A stretch of DNA of 64,000 nt from Eumeta japonica (Eukaryota > Arthropoda > Insecta > Lepidoptera > Psychidae). The translations under genes were made by a program, and so were the position numbers. The stretch spans positions 1 to 64,000 of the forward strand of contig BGZK01001278.1 of assembly GCA_005406025.1 (NCBI GenBank). Direction: 5' to 3'. Below are positions 23,010 to 34,404 of the stretch, in pieces; within the stretch, counting starts at the first letter, position 1; every line of letters starts with the position of its first letter. The notes beneath the pieces are model-generated. The model saw only the letters and a program-made list of their open reading frames with translations, made no database searches and had not been told where the DNA came from.

Positions 23010-23406
23010 GCGTAAGCAGATCAAAGGTCGGCTAAAGCATTCTAGAGAGATTGTGGTTCAAACATTTACATAGGATGAAAAAAGTTCGTCTCGGATATTT
23101 TGAAGTCGTTTCGTCCGATCGGATTATGATCTGCGGCAAGATTTTTGTACTTGAAAATCACGTCAAACGCTGCAAACGCAGAGGTCCTCGGTTTATTCGT
23201 TCCGAAAATTTTGCTGTTCAAAGAAAAGAACGTTTTTACAATATAACTATAGGAAACTATTCTTTACAACTAGAAAACTATTTTTAACAAAAAAGTTGAA
23301 CTATTGTCGTTAAATATTCCGTCAATCGCTACAAACAGATTGAAAATCGGCTAAAGCTTTCGAGGGACATTGCGGTTCAAATATTTTTGTATTTGAACCG
23401 CAATGT
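23010..23406. repeat. Duplicated segment ending in a 17-bp perfect hairpin
   Basis: The block CAGATCAAAGGTCGGCTAAAGC...GTGGTTCAAACATTT (23019-23069) recurs diverged at 23337-23386. The second copy then runs into its own inverted copy: ACATTGCGGTTCAAATA (23367-23383) and its exact reverse complement (23390-23406) around a TTTTTG loop. The origin is unknown; a fold-back remnant of a small transposon is possible. Confidence 0.65.
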
Positions 23407-23419
23407 CTAGATGTTGGTT

Positions 23420-25845
23420 CGCTTTTTCATGAAGCACGATCGATAAACAAAATATAGAAGATGCTATTTTTTCTTGAGCGAGACTAATCTTTCTACTTTC
23501 TATCGCTATAGGAATCCTAGTTTTTTCCTATGTTAATATCGCCATATCACGTAGGCCATGCCTTTTCTTAGCACTTGGATGCAACACGTTAACTTTGGCC
23601 ACAGTACGAGTTGGGCGCATTTTTGCTTTTTATTATGCTTAGACAATCCTTTCATTAGAAGCTATTGTCTCTTCCTGAAGTACAAACAGCATTAAACCCT
23701 ATTTGACCAAAATCCATCCCTCATTCATCGACTAATTAACCGGGACTTTGAGCTTATGGATATTTTTTCTCTTCAATTTAAATTTATAATTATTTCTAAT
23801 TTTAAGACCAGAAATCACATTGGCAAGATTGCCGATGTGAGGACTATGTTTTCTGTTCATAAAACCAATTTTATTAGATTAGTCCAAATCTTAATAAGGG
23901 GAAGCCTCGATGTAGTGGATGTTCTTATTTGACTTTATTTGCATGGTAAACTCTGCTGTTGAAAACGAAGATGATGTTCTGTTTTGCTTTTACGAACTAA
24001 ACAAAGTGCCCAATACTGTATGATCAACTTTATCTTAGCTTTAATCACCTGAACATTGCCTTTTCATTGTCGCTGGAGCTGCTAATAACTTTATATTTCG
24101 CCTAGACAGTCTTACTATGTTTTTACCAGAGTCTTACGGCAATTGATTGCAATTAGTCAGCGCCAACTCCGCACAGACTCTATTGCCATCCTTGATAACT
24201 GCTATCTACTCTTATTTAAGCTCTTTTATTGGGACCAATATGATGTGAAGGTAAGAGAAGGGAAGAAAGAAATGATTTTAATATCCATATCAATCTCATG
24301 AGTATCGCATATTATGAACGGCAAGACACTATTTTGACCAATAATTATTAATGTACCTTTCAGCCGGTTGAAAATGAACAATGACAATTTTGCACAAAAA
24401 CTGAAGACACTCCGAAGTTGGAAATTATTTTTTTCATATAAAATTTGTATTCGTTGTAGTTCGGGCGCTAATCCATTACCGACGGCCGTGTAAAAGCGTA
24501 GCTACAAGTTTGACGGTGGTACGGTAGATCTTTTCTGCGTATTTGCCTATTTGTAAACGGATTCGCTGCTTGTCTCGTTCTCAACACTTTCCGAGTACAG
24601 TAATGTGCGAGAAGAAACACCAGTTGGTTAAACTATTTGGTAATATGCTATCACGGATTCCTATTAGCTGCCTAAACTGGCGGTTTAGGATAATAGAATC
24701 CATTCCATAATAACGAGAAACCCATGGAAAAGAATATTGCCATTCTAAAGTTAATTGGCAATAAAAATGTATTTTCTATGTTATTGATAAATGTCATCAT
24801 TTTTAAGTTCTACCATTACCAGTGTTAGAGAACTGAAGTAAAATAAATTAAAGCTAAAAGAAAAGAAAGTTTTATATTCCACAAAGTTTGACACAAAAAC
24901 GCATTACAGTACCATTAATACAATTTTCACTGATCGCGCTTCGCTTCGACCACCAAGAGAAACACTATACTCACAACTTACAAAGAGATAAATATGACAA
25001 CCCTAATTTTAATCAAGACAATACTCATGTAACTGTTCACATAAAGAAATGCTCGGAAATATCGTACGTCCAGCTAATATTCACAGATATTATGAAAAAC
25101 AGAACTCGTTTACCTTTCCGATGTAAACAATGGAGTGATATTCTGTTATTCATTTAACTCAAAGGTTGTTCTACCATCTTATTATTTGTCTTATGAACGT
25201 TATCAACAGTATCACATGTTAAAACATGCGAAATCCAGAAAACAAAATTGATAAGAGAAAGCAATACCAAATGGAATTTACCTAATCCAAGATTTCAACA
25301 TCATAACTTTTTTTACATATAACATAAAACAAAATTTTTAAATGATACCTTTTGAGCGCAGAGTTCAATAAAATATGACAATAATTGTCGTGTATTTATA
25401 AAAAGATTTCAGAACAACAAAAATTAAATTCTTCCCGACTTAATCAGATAAAATAGCAAATTTCGATGTTATGTAATATGTAAAAATTATAAAACTACCC
25501 TTACATCAAATCTATCTCGTACGAAAAAGAAACATAATTAACCAATAAAAAATCCCAATATAATAGCAATTTAGCGTAATTAGATTTGCTTCAAATAAGA
25601 AATTCCACGGCTCGCACTAGCATAATTTGTCGATAAAACTGAAATGAAACCTAGTTAATTTTTTAGAAACATTTACTAAAATTTGAAACTTAAACATAGA
25701 TATAAGAATATAGTAATCGTATCATAGTTAAAATACATATCTATAGATTTTAATTTACTCTGGCATTGATTATCTATATTTACTTAGACATGACTTCGCG
25801 CGTTCTGAATAAGATAACTAATACGGAACAGGATATTAATCATAA
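23420..25845. other. No gene recognised
   Basis: Over 2.4 kb of AT-rich sequence. The 89-codon frame at 24888-25157 has no known domain, no GC3 bias and no splice context. Some text around 23640-24240 is less AT-rich and may be old transposon debris, but no protein signature could be read. Confidence 0.45.
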
Positions 25846-25849
25846 AACA

Positions 25850-25985
25850 GACGGACGTTGCAATCCGCGGCGCAAGCCCGAGGCGTGCAGCTGACGTCGG
25901 CCACCGCATTAGAATGCCATCAGCTACAAACTGCCGGATTTGCCGGCATTGCGTCGGGATAGTTCCTTAACGAGAACAGATTCTT
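25850..25985. promoter_or_regulatory. GC-rich islet with E-box and CRE-like words
   Basis: A 135-bp compact block containing GCAGCTGACGTCGGCC (E-box CAGCTG overlapping TGACGTC) and the small hairpin TGCCGGATTTGCCGGCA. Non-coding; regulatory role inferred. Confidence 0.3.
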
Positions 25986-26359
25986 GGGATAGTTATTGGT
26001 ACATTAAATTACACAGTAATGGCCTTGATGATTTAACAATTGACTATTAGTCATAATTATTGTTCGGTTAATGATGCTTAAGTGAAATTTAAAAGTTATT
26101 TAAACAATTTATGTTTCTTTCGTTGTGACAGCTTTTGAGCTAACCTTGCATTTCGACTAACCTTTTGCCCGACTTCAGAGAAACCATAATGGGAGTAATG
26201 TGATCACATTTTCAAAAGTATGGTTATTATAATATATGTTATGTAATTATAAATTAATTATCATCCTAAATCCTAAGAAGTTTATTAAAAATTTATGCTG
26301 TCTTAATTTGTACACAATCTGACTTCACGTATAGATTATTTAATTTTAATTTAATTTTG

Positions 26360-26765
26360 TCCACACTAATTTCCCAAAAAAGTAGGTAGGCAAAGACGGC
26401 CAATTTGTACATAGTACGATTTCTTCATACCTCTCTTTCTTAACTCAGATCTATAAATGTCATCCATTTCGGCTACTTGATTTTTGGTTATTCTTTTTAT
26501 ATGTTACCACTTTGGTCCACGTTTAGGATTTCTAACGGCACGCCTAGCTTATCATTTCAACACACTTATTCGCTGTATAAACTTTGGTGAGTTTAATTGT
26601 AGTTATCCTTCCAAGAGAGCGATACGATTTCAACACATCTTTTTCTACTAGTCACAACTTCTACTTTTAAAACCTTTGTGAAAATACTGAACCAACCGTT
26701 TTCGCATTATTTCTATATTTATCTTTTAAAAATACTTCTCACACATCACGCCGGGATCCTATTTC
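26360..26765 (-). pseudogene. Possible RTE-type LINE 3' fragment, highly decayed
   Basis: On the minus strand, stops and frame changes interrupt text that keeps the rhythm of the C-terminal part of RTE-type reverse transcriptases. Cues are a WKDN-like patch, then NPKRGPKW, NIKRI, and an EEI...NW-like end near 26390. Single residues are weak evidence, so the call rests on the order of these cues. No start, catalytic motif or tail can be seen. Confidence 0.28.
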
Positions 26766-27469
26766 TACTGCATTAATCCTACTTTCATGTAACCCAACTT
26801 TCCTTGTTGTACATAAGCGCGAAAACCGAAACTACACTATAGATAATTAAAAGTTCTTTATCGCTAGACATTTTTATTGTTTATGACAATAAATAGGGCC
26901 TCAATAAGTTTATTTCCCGCGCATTTACTATTCTTTTAATATTTCAATCATACTTATTGTCCTAGTAAACAAACAATGCGAACAGACAAACTATCACTTA
27001 TTCAACTTTTTCATTTATTGCTATATGATCTATTTTCATATAGACATGTTTTAATCATTTACTTAATGTTGAACTGATCTCATCGAAATATGTGAATACA
27101 AAATATTTTTCAATAATTACAGTTCTGAATTCTCCTCCATGAGAAAAATTATCTTTTTTGAGAAAAAAATATTCGTGTCCAAAAATAATGTTTTTCGTAG
27201 ACAAACTATATAATGTTCTCCTATTCTAAGATAACGTATAAAAATAATATTTGTTTATGTGTCTAAATAATATTTGTTTGTGTGTATAAGCTAACAAAAT
27301 TCATGAATTTTAATATATTCGCCACGGACGAACGTCTTCTCCTATTTTTTTTACGTTCTAGATGTATTTAACATTTTATGTTTCGTTTGCTTATAATATA
27401 ATTTTGAACAATCACGTATTTAATTCAAATTTTACTTAATATACACTGTGTCTTTTAATCTCATCAAAT

Positions 27470-27610
27470 GAGAAAACTCGGCGACGATCGCTAATGCGCG
27501 AGCGACACGTAAATGTGTTTCCTGAATGTTGCAAAAGATCGCCGAGGGAATGTCACGAACGGCACTGAGGCCGTAGTTTCGCAAACTCTATTAATTATTC
27601 GAAACGTGAT
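27470..27610. promoter_or_regulatory. GC-raised islet with homeodomain-like word
   Basis: About 130 bp with several CpGs (GGCGACGATCG, GCGCGAGCGACACG) followed by CTATTAATTATTCG, a homeodomain-type AT core. No coding support for the overlapping 82-codon minus frame. Confidence 0.25.
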
Positions 27611-28149
27611 CGGAACTGAGATACCTTCAAAATTGTTTTTCAATTTCAATTGAATCACCCTCCAAAGGCAGAGCTTAATATCTACAAGTTGTATTAACCA
27701 ATTTGAAATGTATTGGAGAAATATGTTTTCCCGGGCCAAATAGAGAAAAAAACTACGTATTCTTTTATGTGTTACAAAAGAAGGCTAGCGTTTGAACGAA
27801 CAATGTACTATGTTTTTAATGTTCAGAATAACAATATATTATATACCATATACATTATATATACCAATACCATATACATTATTTATACCATACCATATAC
27901 TAATGCTAACAATTATCATTTTAATTTGCCAGGGACATTCTCGGCAACATTTACTGTTTTTTTGGGATTTAATAGAGAAAGGAAAAAGGGAGATCTTATA
28001 ACAACGTCCTTTGCGTCTGTCGATCTGTACATATAACACATTTTTTCACTTACAGTGTTATTCCTTAGACATAGGGGTCGCAGATTGTGGTATTTTAAAA
28101 ATTTATGGGTAAGGTTAAGTTAGTTTAGGTTAGATAATATCGAAAATTG

Positions 28150-28986
28150 CACGCGTATCATCTTTCAGCGGAAGAGCTGAAAGACGATCCGTATTTATGC
28201 TCTACACTTTTGAATAAAGCGGGTTCAGTGTACTTATTTCGAAGAAGAACTAAGGTTATTGCAAAGTTGTTGTATAAACATTTGTAATACTTTAAAGCGG
28301 TTAAATTTGTTTTTAAACGAAAAGGGTCTAATTCGAGTAGTAATGGAACGCGAACCTGCCGTTTGAGGTTCACCTAGGCGGGATTTATTAGTGGATCTAA
28401 TAATCAGACATCATCATCTGGAAATTCGTATACGGACGCTAATGGTTTACTAGCGATACTTCAGCGGGATTTCAGGTTAATAGGGAAACGTGGTGCGATA
28501 TATCCTATTTCGTTATGTTCCATGTTGAAAATTAAAACCTAAAGCTTCTCAACCCATGACGGGATTGCCTGCCTAAACCTAAATTACCATAAATGTGTTT
28601 TTGTTTGCCTTGCAACTGAAGCGGTTCATTTGAAGATGATATCAGACCTCTATTCATCAACGTTCTTAGACGCATTAAACTGGTTTCTCCCGCGGTACAT
28701 ATTACCTATAATAATGCGTTCTGACTGCAGAACTAATTACGTAGGTGCAGACAACTATTTGCAGACTCTATATAAGTACTTAAGGAAAAACCAATCTATT
28801 ATTGGTCACATGATTTTGAAACAGGGCATAACCTGGATATTCGATTTACCTACGTATCAACATTGAGGCGGATTATTCTAAATAGCAGTAAAATCTGCAC
28901 AAGCATATCTGCAGCGGATTTTGGAGAGAAGAAAATCACCTTTGAAGAGCTCTCCACGGTCTTTTATCAAACCAAGGCGGTATTAA
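28150..28986 (+). pseudogene. BEL/Pao retrotransposon, integrase region (left part)
   Basis: Plus-strand translation matches the BEL/Pao polyprotein from just before the integrase into its core. First comes an SAEELK.DP-like patch (28168-28195), then GLIRV (28326-28340), LLV.LIIRHHH-type text at 28380-28420, and LAILQRDF. The core is the 79-codon frame 28630-28866, with KMISDLYSSTFLDALNWFL and the second catalytic block RSDCRTNYVGA. The third block is destroyed: where the family has GGLWE, this copy reads GGLF-stop, so the catalytic Glu became a stop. FEELSTVFYQTKAV (28938-28979) is the usual post-catalytic segment. The fragment stops exactly at the TTAA where a piggyBac element is inserted and resumes at 31414. 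No LTRs were identified. Dead copy. Confidence 0.82.
28983..28986. repeat. TTAA target site (left copy)
   Basis: Canonical piggyBac target tetranucleotide immediately before CCCTGCAGTGG; its partner is at 31410-31413. Confidence 0.93.
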
Positions 28987-29003
28987 CCCTGCAGTGGTCG
29001 CGC
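28987..29003 (+). repeat. PiggyBac terminal inverted repeat, left
   Basis: CCCTGCAGTGGTCGCGC; pairs with 31393-31409 (one mismatch). Confidence 0.94.
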
Positions 29004-29274
29004 ACCTAAAAGTAACGTGATTGGTCGCGCGGCCTACATATGTAGTCATTTTAGAATTGAAATAAAACAGTGTTTTAAGTTTATATTGTTTATTTTTATT
29101 ACTTATATCTAATATTTAAAGTCTTTTTTTATAGAGATAATCAACATGAATCAATCACGACCTTGGTATCGTGATGATTTTATAAAAACAAAAAAATGCT
29201 TCTAAAATGGCACAAAAATCACATATTTCTTTTCAATTGAGATCATAACACTCTAACATACGTATACCTAAAAT

Positions 29275-31031
29275 TTAGACACTATTTTCGAAACAAGACA
29301 AACATACAATCTTAGAGTGGTCCCCACATATGCATTTTTTGCACGCGCTGCAATACTTTCTTGTGCTCTTACTTCGCGCTCTTCCGTAGTCACGGCAGCG
29401 ACGGACAGACTTACTCGGTGGTGATATCGAAGCAGTTGACTCATTTTCTGTGTGAATAATTCCAAGAAAATCTTATTTTAAATGTCAAACTCCTTGGCAA
29501 TGTTTTTGTTTCCAGTCTTCGATTTGCTAGAGGTTTCATCCACGCCAGAGACAAATCAACGAGGAAGTCACGGCGGCGAACGCTCTCATAGTTTTTGTTT
29601 GCGGTGTAAATACAGTGCATTGAGGGCGCTGAGATTTAGCAGATCATAGAAGACAGTAACAGGCCATCTTCTAGAATTTCTTAAAATATCATGTAGGGAA
29701 CACATCTTGTCTACTAGATCCACACCATTTTTCGTCCTATTGTAGTACGTTGTTATTTCTGGCTTTTGACGATCACCTGTGTCAGAATCGATTGCTGTAT
29801 CGTTATGCATCGTTAACATTAATATAACCACTTTATTAGGTTTTGCCACATACGACACCAAAGTGCATGGTTGGTTGAAACCAAACTTGGAAGAAAATAA
29901 AGGATTTCCTCTTCAACACAAAATTCACAAGGTACTTCTCTTTTATCTCTTCGCATAGTGCCGACCATTGTAGTGCCATTTTCAAATAGTTGCTTAGCTA
30001 CTCGTTGTGAGGAAAACCAATTATCCATGGTTATATTTAGGTGTTTACCAAGGACTGGGCGAGCCATTCTCATAATCACGTCGTGTCTTTCATTGCTGAG
30101 GCGAAACGGACCTTCGGGTTGCTGACCAGCATAAATTTCCAAGTTGAAAATGTAAGGATAGTGAACGTCAACAAGTGCGAACACTTTTATCCCATATTTT
30201 GCAGGTATGTTTTGCGATATATTGCCTAAAAGCACAACGCCCTCGAAATGCCAACAACTGCTCGTCCAAAGTCATTTCGGCATTAGGAACGAAATGTTTT
30301 TGAAAGTTTATGAGAATCAAATCAAAAATCTCTCTTATGGGGGCAAGTTTGTCAATTACTGCACGATCATGGCGGTTTTCAATATTATCAAAGCGTAATG
30401 CCCTCGTCAGAAATTTGAACCTTTGTTCTGACATAGTCAAATATATTGCGTCGATTCCTGTATGTTTTACATGATCGAATATTTGATCAGTATTCAATCG
30501 ACTCATTTTCATTACTCCAGCCATTAGTAAAATTCCAATGTAGCCTCTCATTTCAATGTGGTCCGTTGGATTCGAATCTCTTTGTCTTGAATATTTATCT
30601 TTCAAATAATCAATTTTAATGTTTGTGTATTTGCTTAGAAGTTCTATTATATTATCATCCACAAAAAGAGATAAGCAGTCTGGAATGGCAGTTTTTTGCT
30701 GAGCAATGCCTTTCGGGCCTGGAGGCACAAATACAATATTATGGCTCCTAGTTCTACCTCTGTTTAAAGGAGCAGTTTTTGACCACATGGTGCCATCAAC
30801 ACCGGCGTAAAAGTCAGTACGACGGACTCGTTGAGGTGGCTCTTCAGGTTCTGAATTATCTGCCGAAGTCTCACTTGGAAGTTTCCCATCTTGTTCAGAC
30901 TCCGATTGATGATCCGACTCCTCAAGATGGTCTTCTTCTTCGTTAGAACTCGGCTGATCACCAAAAACTTCATTTTCACTATCGTCTTCAGCCAGCCACG
31001 CCTCAATCTGAGCAATTTCTCGACTATCCAT
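29275..31031 (-). pseudogene. PiggyBac-like transposase (PGBD, DDE_Tnp_1_7), frameshifted
   Basis: Cut-and-paste transposase with the RNase H-like DDD core. The ATG at 31029-31031 opens a 287-codon frame. It starts with an acidic Ser/Glu-rich tail (about residues 8-70), then RTDFYAGVDGTMWSK, then the dimerisation/DNA-binding region (TDHIEMRGYIGILLMAG). Next is the first catalytic Asp (about residue 256) in MTLDEQLLAFRGRC. A frameshift near 30215 leads to the next frame (AKYGIKVFALVD, LSNERHDVIMRMA), with the second Asp in ITMDNWFSS. A second shift near 29890 leads to SSKFGFNQPCTLVSYVAKPN and the third Asp in KNGVDLVDKM. A third (near 29590) and a fourth (near 29420) lead to RRRDFLVDLSLAWMKPLANR and the Cys-rich C-terminus (KYCSACKKCICGDHSKIVCL), with the stop at 29275-29277. 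All three catalytic Asp are kept; the frameshifts disable it. Total size about 585 codons is normal for the family. Confidence 0.93.
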
Positions 31032-31392
31032 GGTTTTCTGAAAAAAGAATGGTCACATCTATATTAATTTTATTATAAAAACTCTAGCAGTAATTTCTAA
31101 ATAGTAATTAACTATATCTACCTGAAATTTGTTACAGTAAATGCTTTAAAAAATAGATACACAAAAAATATAATATATAAAAAATACTTACGTAACTGGT
31201 CGCGCGGACTACAGTCGTAGCCCGTGTACTTTGCAAGCCTGCTATCGTCAAGACCACGCGCAACCGACGCTTGCGCCGCACTGAGCGCGTCCTTAAAGTA
31301 AACAACTTTAAGTACACGGAAGCGCAAGAACTTCGCACGATTAGTTTTAGAAAAAAAATTGATTTTATGGGAGTGGGCTACATATGTAGCCC

Positions 31393-31409
31393 GCGCGACC
31401 ACTCCAGGG
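31393..31409 (-). repeat. PiggyBac terminal inverted repeat, right
   Basis: Complement of CCCTGGAGTGGTCGCGC, joined to the TTAA at 31410-31413. Confidence 0.94.
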
Positions 31410-31413
31410 TTAA
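31410..31413. repeat. TTAA target site (right copy)
   Basis: Second copy of the piggyBac target duplication. Confidence 0.93.
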
Positions 31414-31830
31414 ATTCGCGGTCGTGATGTCCTGTTTTGAATGATCCCAATGACCTAGCGGTGTTGACTCTTGTGTTCATTTTCTAATTAGCCCGCTATT
31501 AAATGCCGTTCCAAAATATCCGTACAGTGGCATGCCAATGTCACACTACTGTTGCTATTTTGGCGGTTTCAGCAGATCGTGAAAAGCATTTGAAAGAGGT
31601 TCTAGTCCGAATATTTGCATACACTGCAACAGCGGTACAAATAGAAGAGCTTAGCGGAATCTCCTCGAGTTGAAGTGTTTTAATATAGGAGAACAACGTT
31701 CCCCATCGATAGTGGCGACGCGGGTGTATTATAAAATTATGTACTAAAATGGTTGATGTTACGCGGATAGCAGACGTGCGGACATCTACATTTGCATCGT
31801 TCATAATTATTTATTATCCTCAATAAAGAC
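31414..31830 (+). pseudogene. BEL/Pao retrotransposon, C-terminal part (right of piggyBac)
   Basis: Plus-strand continuation of the BEL/Pao fragment at 28150-28986. Immediately after the right TTAA the reading frame of the left part is resumed, with NDPNDLAVLT at about 31442-31472, the family's expected text a few residues further on. Later pieces, in shifted frames, read YLHTLQQRYK (about 31613-31642) and IIKLCTKMVDVTRIADVRTS (about 31728-31787), the usual end of BEL/Pao polyproteins (W-LGRI..L..G.D..TRVADVRT). Several stops and at least two frameshifts. The 87-codon minus frame here is not real. Confidence 0.8.
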
Positions 31831-31879
31831 ATTTGCGACTTGAAAAAATATTATTATTAAAATATGAAAATTTCCAGAT

Positions 31880-32110
31880 TGTTCTACCGCCAAAAGCTCG
31901 AACGTTCTTATAATGGACAGGAAGAGATCGGAAGTAAGAGAGAGTACGTGATAGAGCCGGCGCGCGCCCAGCGGGTATCGTAACAATTCTTCGCGGTGAT
32001 ATGAATAGCAAAAACGTGCAAAGCGTTAAATCCCGCCCGCCGCGCGCCCGCGCCGAAGACGCCGCCGACCGACGCACGCACCAAAGTAATGACGAGTTTA
32101 GAGCAACCGA
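31880..32110. promoter_or_regulatory. GC-rich islet
   Basis: CpG-rich blocks (GCCGGCGCGCGCCCAGCGGG; CGCCCGCCGCGCGCCCGCG) in AT-rich surroundings. The 85-codon minus frame (31820-32077) is Arg/Ser/Ala-rich by composition and shows no domain. Possible regulatory element. Confidence 0.28.
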
Positions 32111-32453
32111 CTTAATAACACGCCTACGCCTTATTTTATAAATTTCTGTGTATGTATTTAAGTAAGATTTTCATTGGTTTTACAGAAAGTAGATAAAACT
32201 GTATTCGCGTAATTAGCGTACGAGGTGACGTCAACAATAAAAGGGAGAAGGTTTAAATGATTTTGTCCCCCCAATCTATTAAAGGTAGGTGTCATAAATA
32301 AATATTTTATTGAGAAAATAATATTTTAATCATGCGAACTGCATTAATATTGTAAAACATCGTTACGAAACATAATATTAAAATATTATTATGAAGCATA
32401 TAAACATACTTTAAGAAGTTTATATTATAGAGAAATTTGATTCATAATACATA

Positions 32454-33225
32454 TAAGGTCGGGGGAAAGGTTTTTTTGGTTTTTCGTATTGTATATACAA
32501 AGTCAAGAAAATTTTTCATCGTTTTATTTTATATCTAATTTTAATATGTAAAAGCAATTCTGTTCAACAGTTTGTTGCCATTTTGTAGGTGGTGACACAA
32601 TCCCATTGCTGCAGAAATTTTGGGACAGTTCTCTCTTGATGATAACCTAACACTACCTAAAGAATTGTGAAGAGACTGAATGCATTAACTTTTCGCGACC
32701 AAACTTTATTAATATTTGCTGAATGGCTGAAGATGTGGTCTGGCGTTATCGTGGTAAAAAAACCACACCCTTTCTATCGATCAATTCCGGCTATCTTTTG
32801 TCTACTTCTTGCTTGATTTTCATCAGCTGGTGATATTAAAGATCCGAATTGATGGTTTTACCCGGCGATAAAAGTTAATATTGAATAAAGCCCCTTCAAT
32901 CCCACCATTCACATAGCCATCAACTTACTGCTATTTAATTCGGGTTTCGCTATAGTCTGTGGAGCTTGCTTGCCTTTTGACCGTGATATATTTCGCACGT
33001 TCTTGTTGTATGTAACCCATTTTTCATCAGTAGTGATTAATATTTTCAAAACCGGTTCAGTTTTTTTACTTTTCAATAGAGAATTACAAAGGAGTATACG
33101 ATTCATTAAATTTCTTCCAGTGTACTTACTGGTGTGGGACCCAAGTATCGAGCTTTTTCGTGTATACAGCTTTTTCAAATGCGTTGAAACTATTTTTTGG
33201 TCAATACACTCTCCGACAGATATTC
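32454..33225 (-). mobile_element. Mariner (cecropia-like) element, 5'-truncated
   Basis: The left end TAAGGTCGGGGGAAAGG (32454-32470) follows a TA and resembles the terminal repeat of the mariner at 46694. The minus strand encodes the second half of a transposase. VSTHLKKLYT (about 33180) is followed by NLMNRILLCNSLL and the first catalytic block ITTDEKWVTYNKNVR, SKGKQAPQT (about 32950-33040). After stops come KGVVF and LMHS-like pieces of the second block (about 32690-32770). The helix-turn-helix half is replaced by an unrelated short retro-repeat at 33226-33350, so the 127-codon frame 32909-33292 is a chimera. Dead. Confidence 0.82.
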
Positions 33226-33350
33226 TATTCCTACCCGAGGCCGGCAACGCACTAGCGACTTCACTGGAGTTACGTATGTCTATGGGCGGCAATGACTATG
33301 GACTCTACTCTTTGGTAGTCCGCAAGCTCGTTTAAACTTGAAAGTGCTAC
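33226..33350 (+). repeat. Lepidoptera-type short repeat (GCCGGCAACGCACT family)
   Basis: CCGAGGCCGGCAACGCACTA, then GTCTATGGGCGGCAATGAC, then CCGCAAGCTCGTTT, then an A-rich tail (ATAAAAAAAATAC, to 33362). Same family as 16700-16915 and joined directly to the truncated mariner. Confidence 0.7.
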
Positions 33351-33364
33351 ATAAAAAAAATACA

Positions 33365-34400
33365 ACCTAAGTCGAGTCCAAAATGTGTATCACTAGAATC
33401 TCAATCATCGATAGTCCTGGACGATTCTATGACTTATGTTATTTATAGATTTTATGCCTATTCACATTTTAAGAACCATTGAAATGGTTTTTACATTAGA
33501 TAATACGAAAATCTGTCTTTTATTATTATTTTTAAGTTATACAATTTTCATTGCTCAAAAATAATGCTTCAAACTATTTTGCTTAAATGAAGTTTACAAT
33601 ATTTTACATTTTTACTAAAAGGTTTTCTTATGCTTAGATTGTTTTCACACTATGTATTATTTATATTTTAAAGTAAAGTACGGAGATCCAAAAAAACATC
33701 AGACATTTAAAACATGCCCTACTTTATTTTCAGTTACTAAAAAAGTAAAAAGTATATTTCAGAATAGATTAAATAAATCCAAAAACAAACGTTACACAAT
33801 AGATTGCTACATAAACTTTCTTGCTATTTCTTAACCTAATAAATGGTAAAAGGGTTTGAATAAAAATATAATTTGACATAATATAATGTGTCATATCATT
33901 ACTTATTACTTAATAAATTGTTAACCTCTCTTACTTTTTTCGTTTAACTTTTAATTCATATATTTCCCCGTATATAAATTAGTTAATATAATGTCAAGTA
34001 GATTTAATAACACCGCCTTCGAATGAGCTGTGAAGGTCAGCTTTTAAGGAAAGTACTTAAGTGAAAATAATAATGCTTTGCAAATTATTTACTTCGCCTT
34101 TTCTAATTTCCCTCTTTATACCGTCGACGGAGTTGATAGGGAGTAATTATAAAATCGATACTTACCCCTAATTAGAGCGTCTACATTGTCAAATATTAAT
34201 GTACAAAGATAGAAATCATATACATTTTATATTAAATTAACTCCTTTCCTGAATTTAACACAATTATAATGTGTAATTTTGTTTAATATTATATACTGTT
34301 TTTGTTTCGGGAATTCCCTTTAAATTATCTTCGAAAATATAGGGACGTTAGATTTTAAGGGTAAGAAAAATTTATAGATATAAAGAATAATAAGAAAGAA
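33365..34400. other. AT-rich sequence, nothing recognised
   Basis: No supported feature. The 60-codon frame at 33652-33834 is Lys-rich and lacks a domain. Confidence 0.55.
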
Positions 34401-34404
34401 TACT

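Larger units (their letters stand above)
28987..31409 (-). mobile_element. PiggyBac-like transposon, nearly complete (2423 bp)
   Basis: Bounded by TTAA on both sides. The terminal inverted repeats are CCCTGCAGTGGTCGCGC (28987-29003) and, on the other end, the complement of CCCTGGAGTGGTCGCGC (31393-31409), one mismatch in 17. Subterminal repeats of TGGTCGCGCGG followed by CTACA(TATG)TAG-like text occur at 29021-29045, 31197-31222 and next to the right end (GGCTACATATGTAGCC, 31377-31392). Inside is one transposase gene on the minus strand (31031 to 29275), now frameshifted. The element sits inside a BEL/Pao integrase. The modest decay (all structural parts readable) suggests a fairly recent but inactive copy. 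Confidence 0.95.

Noticed and set aside
27830..28036. 107-codon frame rich in Ile/Tyr
   Set aside because: Low-complexity TATACCA-type repeats generate the frame; no domain.
28110..28135. GGTTAAGTTAGTTTAGGTTAG, similar to the insect telomere repeat TTAGG
   Set aside because: Too short and irregular, and next to a BEL/Pao fragment; no telomeric array.
31118..31480. 120-codon minus-strand frame
   Set aside because: It spans the right end of the piggyBac element and its TTAA junction, so it is a chance frame.
31541..31804. 87-codon minus-strand frame
   Set aside because: The plus strand here clearly carries the BEL/Pao C-terminus; the minus frame is its shadow.
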